Program-made: the position numbers and the translations under genes
Assembly (NCBI GenBank): GCA_028278125.1
Contig: JANQEY010000312.1
Coordinates: forward strand, 1 to 33,841
Length of the DNA: 33,841 nucleotides
Source of the DNA: a bacterium
GTDB taxonomy: Bacteria > Electryoneota > Electryoneia > Electryoneales > Electryoneaceae
Reading direction: 5' to 3'
Notes under the pieces: generated by a model
What the model saw: the letters and a program-made list of their open reading frames with translations, nothing else
Databases searched by the model: none
What the model was told of the DNA's origin: nothing
Shown: positions 30,826 to 33,841 of the stretch, in pieces
Position numbering within the stretch: the first letter of the stretch is position 1
Layout: each line of letters opens with the position of its first letter

Positions 30826-31188
30826 ATGTCCTACAAACAAGCTGCTGAAGAGCTTCTGAAAATCGCTGATTCAATCGAAAAAGAAGCTGAAGAAGTAACT
30901 CAATTCGTTTGCGACAAATGTAACCACACAGCTACTCTGGCCACCGTCAATAATATGCGTCGGGAAGCTGCAGAAGGTGCCGAAGAAAATGTGACCGTTA
31001 ATCCGGTTACTGTCAATGACAGTCTGCAATGTCCGGCCTGTGACGGCAAAATGGCTTATGTTCCCAGTGAAGATAGCCAGTCGTATTATTTTGACCCGGA
31101 ACAGAAGGAAGCTACTGAGGAAAAGGAAGCTTCTGAAGAGCAGGATGGGCCGATCGACTACGATTCACTCGAAAGATACTCTGCTTAA
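30826..31188 (+). CDS. Zinc-ribbon protein in its own transcription unit, 120 aa
   Basis: The first ~24 residues form a highly charged helix (AAEELLKIADSIEKEAEE) resembling the N-terminus of the protein at 5745. Then C29-D-K-C32 and C69-P-A-C72 form two zinc knuckles about 36 residues apart, with the spacer around NNMRREAAEGAEENVTV, followed by a strand (GKMAYV) and a very acidic tail. The gene is isolated: promoter-like motif and dyad upstream, a strong AGGAGGT ribosome binding site, and a perfect 11-bp terminator downstream. This points to high expression. No family is recognised; it could be a transcription factor, an inhibitor or a virion protein. Confidence 0.72.
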   Translation: MSYKQAAEELLKIADSIEKEAEEVTQFVCDKCNHTATLATVNNMRREAAEGAEENVTVNPVTVNDSLQCPACDGKMAYVPSEDSQSYYFDPEQKEATEEKEASEEQDGPIDYDSLERYSA

Positions 31189-31216
31189 ACTAAGCACATT
31201 TTTATCCAAATCGGTA

Positions 31217-31248
31217 GGAGAGAAAGGGTTTCCTTTCTCTCCTTTTTT
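31217..31248 (+). terminator. Intrinsic terminator T4
   Basis: GGAGAGAAAGG (31217-31227) pairs perfectly with CCTTTCTCTCC (31232-31242) around a 4-base loop, followed by six Ts. It ends the zinc-ribbon unit and abuts promoter-like copy 8 at 31252. Confidence 0.95.
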
Positions 31249-31251
31249 GTT

Positions 31252-31268
31252 TAATAATGTTTTAATAC
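31252..31268 (+). promoter_or_regulatory. Late-promoter-like motif, copy 8 (TAATAATGTTTTAATAC)
   Basis: Identical to copy 6. A CATTTATATATA element starts exactly 23 bases after the motif start (31275), as at copy 5. It lies 30 bases before the chosen ATG 31299 and drives, by inference, the unit with the actin-like gene. Confidence 0.62.
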
Positions 31269-31298
31269 CCTAACCATTTATATATAGGAGTGTATAAT

Positions 31299-31844
31299 AT
31301 GGTTAGAATATTAGGAAACTCCCCTGAACGGATCGAGATACCAGATTTAGAAGAAGTAATTTATTATCATCAGATAAAAGATTTTACTGATCAGGAATAC
31401 GAGAATTCTAAAGACCTTCAACGGGAGGTAAGAAAAGGCCGGTTAGCCAAAATCGAGGATATCAAGACTCGAAGGGGCTCGCTTGAAGTTAATGAATCAC
31501 CAGGTATCAATAAAAGGGATTTAAAAGCAGCCCTGCGTGAAGTGCTCCCTGAACTTAAAGGAAACGGCGTATCAAAAGAGATAAAAGAAGCAGTAAGAGA
31601 AGTAGCACCTTTGATAGTCGATATGGTTCGCCAGGAAGTATCCAAGATAGCGGTAACAGGAATAGCGCCTGCTAAGACAGATATAAGAGTGCCCTTTAAA
31701 GGGCCTGAATATATACCGGACATTTCTACTGACGGTATGAAGGAAAGCTTAAAACCGAAAGAGAGAACGGTGACTGCCGACGACATAGCTGAGAACTTGG
31801 CTGCGTTGCGGGAGTTACAGAAGAAAAATAAAAATAAATCCTAA
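31299..31844 (+). CDS. Helical adaptor-like protein upstream of the actin-like gene, 181 aa
   Basis: The frame could start at GTG 31290, but ATG 31299 has AGGAG at the right distance and is preferred. No family is recognised. Three parts are visible: a charged N-terminus (about 1-55), a helical middle (KRDLKAALREVLPELKG, then SKEIKEAVREVAPLIVDMVRQEVSKIA, up to about 120) and a tail with a proline segment and a final helix (DIAENLAALRELQKK). It is the first gene of the actin-like unit, 29 bases before it, so a filament partner or DNA adaptor is a reasonable hypothesis. The helical layout also fits a small scaffolding or chaperone protein. Confidence 0.6.
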   Translation: MVRILGNSPERIEIPDLEEVIYYHQIKDFTDQEYENSKDLQREVRKGRLAKIEDIKTRRGSLEVNESPGINKRDLKAALREVLPELKGNGVSKEIKEAVREVAPLIVDMVRQEVSKIAVTGIAPAKTDIRVPFKGPEYIPDISTDGMKESLKPKERTVTADDIAENLAALRELQKKNKNKS

Positions 31845-31873
31845 ATCCAAATCAAATTTAGAGGAGGTAAACA

Positions 31874-32890
31874 GTGGCAAAGGGCATGGACATTGGGACC
31901 TGTTTTCTTGTGGCAGCCAGTGAGGACGCCAATAATCAGACACAGGTCAAATCTATCCGGGATGCCTTCATCGATATGGAAAATGACCCGCAGGTCAGAA
32001 ATATGATGAAGATGTCCAATGTTAATTTTATTGAAGAGGACGACAAGCTGTACATTGTGGGCGATGCCGCAGTGGTGATGGCTAATATCTTCAATAAAGA
32101 AGCTCGGCGCCCGCTTTCCAAAGGAATCATTTCCCCGGGAGAGACGGAGGCTGAGAAAATTCTCATGATAATGTTAAGAAATGTTCTGGGAACTGTTCGG
32201 GTCGAGAATGAGACCTGTTATTATTCAGTTCCGGCACCTCCCATTGACCGAGAGACCGACGTAGTCTATCACGAGGCCATGTTTTCAAAACTTGTATCGA
32301 CTTTGGGATACAAACCCGTCTCTTTAAATGAGGCCGCAGCGATAGTTTACAGTAACTGTGCGAAGGAGCAGTTTTCTGCACTTGCCCTGAGTTTCGGTGC
32401 CGGTATGGTGAATATCTGTCTAATGTACCAGACAATGATAGGAATGGCTTTTTCTATCAGTCGTGGCGGTGATTTCATCGATGAAAATGCGGCCCGGGCT
32501 ACCGGTACTACTGCGAGCCGTATCATGTCTATAAAGGAAAAGGGTATAAATCTTTTAGACCCAACGGAGGGTGAACCGAAAACTTTCCGTGAGAGGGAAG
32601 CTATCAGCATTTATTATAAGAGCCTTGTTTTCTACGCTCTGGATATGATTAAGGCTGAGTTCCTGAAGAGGGAGGGCTCGATTGAACTGCCGAGTTCGAT
32701 TCCGATTGTCCTGTCTGGAGGAACCAGTCTGGCGAAGAACTTTAAGGAATTTTTTGAAACGGGCTTCAAAGCTGTAGAAGAGAAATTCCCTATCCCTGTC
32801 TCCGAGATACGTATGGCAAGTGACCCCTTAAATGCGGTTGCGCAAGGATTACTGGTAGCAGCCAGAAATTTTGATGAGGGAAATGTTTAA
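31874..32890 (+). CDS. Actin-like (ParM/MreB-type fold) ATPase, 338 aa
   Basis: The order of motifs fits the actin/Hsp70/ParM superfamily, whose members bind ATP and often form filaments: phosphate 1 GMDIGT (4-9), an NEAAAIVYS connect-1 helix (152-160), phosphate 2 LSFGAGMVNICL (172-183), SRGGDFIDENAA (196-207) as in StbA/MreB-like proteins, adenosine motif IVLSGGTSLAKNF (278-290), and connect-2 DPLNAVAQGLLVAA (317-330). Phosphate 2 has S173 where most family members have aspartate, so the ATPase may be weak or altered. Start GTG 31874 follows a strong GAGGAGG. Possible roles are plasmid-like segregation of phage DNA or placing particles in the cell. Length is typical of ParM-type proteins. 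Confidence 0.8.
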   Translation: MAKGMDIGTCFLVAASEDANNQTQVKSIRDAFIDMENDPQVRNMMKMSNVNFIEEDDKLYIVGDAAVVMANIFNKEARRPLSKGIISPGETEAEKILMIMLRNVLGTVRVENETCYYSVPAPPIDRETDVVYHEAMFSKLVSTLGYKPVSLNEAAAIVYSNCAKEQFSALALSFGAGMVNICLMYQTMIGMAFSISRGGDFIDENAARATGTTASRIMSIKEKGINLLDPTEGEPKTFREREAISIYYKSLVFYALDMIKAEFLKREGSIELPSSIPIVLSGGTSLAKNFKEFFETGFKAVEEKFPIPVSEIRMASDPLNAVAQGLLVAARNFDEGNV

Positions 32891-33841
32891 ATGTATCAGC
32901 GATTGATGGTTGCCATTAAACGGCGCATTCTGGACGAGAGCGCACAGGCTTTTGCGGATCATCCTGCCTTTTCTCATAAAGTAAGGGTGTATAACAAATT
33001 TCCTTATGAAGAACGTGTTCAGTACGGTTTGATTCTGCGAAATACCTCTGCTTCTCAAATTAGGCTCTCACCGGATAATTTCATGTCTGACCTTTATTCT
33101 CTTGTCAGGTTGGCGAGGGAAAGCACTTATCCGGGTATAGCTATTGAATGGGCCCGGGAAAACGCCGGAAATATAACTGAACTGACCACTGAAGACGTAT
33201 CGGCCCAGGTGGACCCAACCCAGAGAAGGTTTTTTACTACGGATCCGATACTGGCCGGTAAGGATAATCTGGAATATGCGGATAATCCGGGTCAGGTTAA
33301 GGTAACCATTGATGGTACAGAGACATTATGCCAGTCAGTCGATGGAGAAAACAGAGAAGTTCTTTTGCTTCGTTCACCCGGTTCAACTCAGACCGTGGAA
33401 ATAACTTACTATCACCGTAATATTGTGGACCCCAGTTTTAATTTTCTGGATTTTGTTGCTGATGACCAGTTTCAGGTGACCACTTTATACGTAATCGACC
33501 AAGAAGTGCTTATAGAGAGGACTGATGGTACGGAATCTACTGCTCAATTGGCTCACGGTGGGGGTAGTGAAATGATTGACAGCGGTTCTGACGAATTGTA
33601 CGTCGGTTATGCGGGGATAGAAGGTTCAAGACTCTACGATTTGCGCAGGGGTGATGATTATTCTATCGATTATAATACAGGGCTCGTGACTTTCTTACAG
33701 CCCTTGGATAAAAATTACGGAATATATGCGGATTACAGGTACGGAACGGGAACCGTTGGAGGTCCCTATACCTTTAAAACATTTCAGGAAAACAGTGAAG
33801 CTATTCCCGGTGTGATACTGTCTATAGGACGCAGGGCTCAA
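32891..33841 (+). CDS. Phage structural protein, 3' end outside the window (317 codons visible)
   Basis: ATG 32891 directly follows the actin-like gene's stop, with GAGGGAA upstream. The frame stays open to the end of the window, so the gene is truncated by the window edge. The N-terminal region (MYQRLMVAIKRRIL, then KVRVYNKFPYEERVQYGLILRNTSASQIRLS) matches a pattern I recall in large-phage structural proteins. The later part is made of beta strands with turns such as VKVTIDGT, DDYSIDYNTGLVTFLQPLD and YGIYADYRYGTG, typical of baseplate or tail proteins. No enzyme motif is visible. It may continue the neck/baseplate theme of the protein at 26804. Confidence 0.7.
   Translation, partial: MYQRLMVAIKRRILDESAQAFADHPAFSHKVRVYNKFPYEERVQYGLILRNTSASQIRLSPDNFMSDLYSLVRLARESTYPGIAIEWARENAGNITELTTEDVSAQVDPTQRRFFTTDPILAGKDNLEYADNPGQVKVTIDGTETLCQSVDGENREVLLLRSPGSTQTVEITYYHRNIVDPSFNFLDFVADDQFQVTTLYVIDQEVLIERTDGTESTAQLAHGGGSEMIDSGSDELYVGYAGIEGSRLYDLRRGDDYSIDYNTGLVTFLQPLDKNYGIYADYRYGTGTVGGPYTFKTFQENSEAIPGVILSIGRRAQ

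Overview
The window is a continuous, densely packed stretch of a tailed bacteriophage genome (class Caudoviricetes), or a prophage very like one. Every supported gene lies on the + strand. Genes are short and tightly coupled (many ATGA, TGATG or TAATG junctions), and most have Shine-Dalgarno sequences. The content is virion structure plus moron-type enzymes, with no host housekeeping genes. No terminase, portal, capsid, sheath or tape-measure gene could be identified, and the host cannot be named. The size and number of the fibre genes suggest a large phage; this is inference.

Layout. (1) Positions 1-2399: a 5'-truncated SWIM zinc-finger protein, a small conserved-looking protein, an AT-rich GIY-YIG homing endonuclease and an FmdB-like zinc ribbon. 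(2) 2400-9000: small, mostly unrecognised virion-type proteins (an FN3-like protein, a DUF5659-like protein, neck-like proteins), then a translationally coupled run holding a membrane-anchored protein, a rhodanese and a PAPS-type sulfotransferase. (3) 9050-10370: a neck/connector candidate and an 81-residue beta-module protein. (4) 10370-28171: the adhesion region. It has a 1,089-residue S74-type fibre with a self-cleaving chaperone end, a 1,370-residue repeat-built fibre, two gene segments that look like pieces of one older glycine-rich fibre, a PKD protein, an Asp-box propeller protein, a 1,473-residue PKD/beta-helix/LamG-like mosaic and a conserved neck or baseplate-type protein. (5) 28200-30728: small proteins, a one-span membrane peptide, a cytosine-C5 DNA methyltransferase and an overlapping glycosyltransferase. 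(6) 30740-33841: an independently transcribed zinc-ribbon protein, then a unit with an actin-like ATPase and a 3'-truncated structural protein.

Regulation. The most striking non-coding signal is a 17-bp motif (consensus TAATAATCTATTAATAC), found eight times, with one more divergent relative, always just upstream of a gene or operon. Its second half resembles the T4 late promoter octamer TATAAATA. Four strong intrinsic terminators each run straight into one of these sites. I infer that this is the phage's own late promoter and that it divides the window into transcription units.

How the parts work together. Most products should form or decorate the virion, especially the receptor-binding apparatus, which looks built by shuffling modules (a beta-module present once alone and four times inside the largest fibre; PKD domains at both edges of an apparent cassette insertion). 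The enzymes (sulfotransferase, rhodanese, glycosyltransferase, methyltransferase) probably modify phage or host molecules. The actin-like protein may position phage DNA or particles in the cell. These roles are inference from family membership and context.
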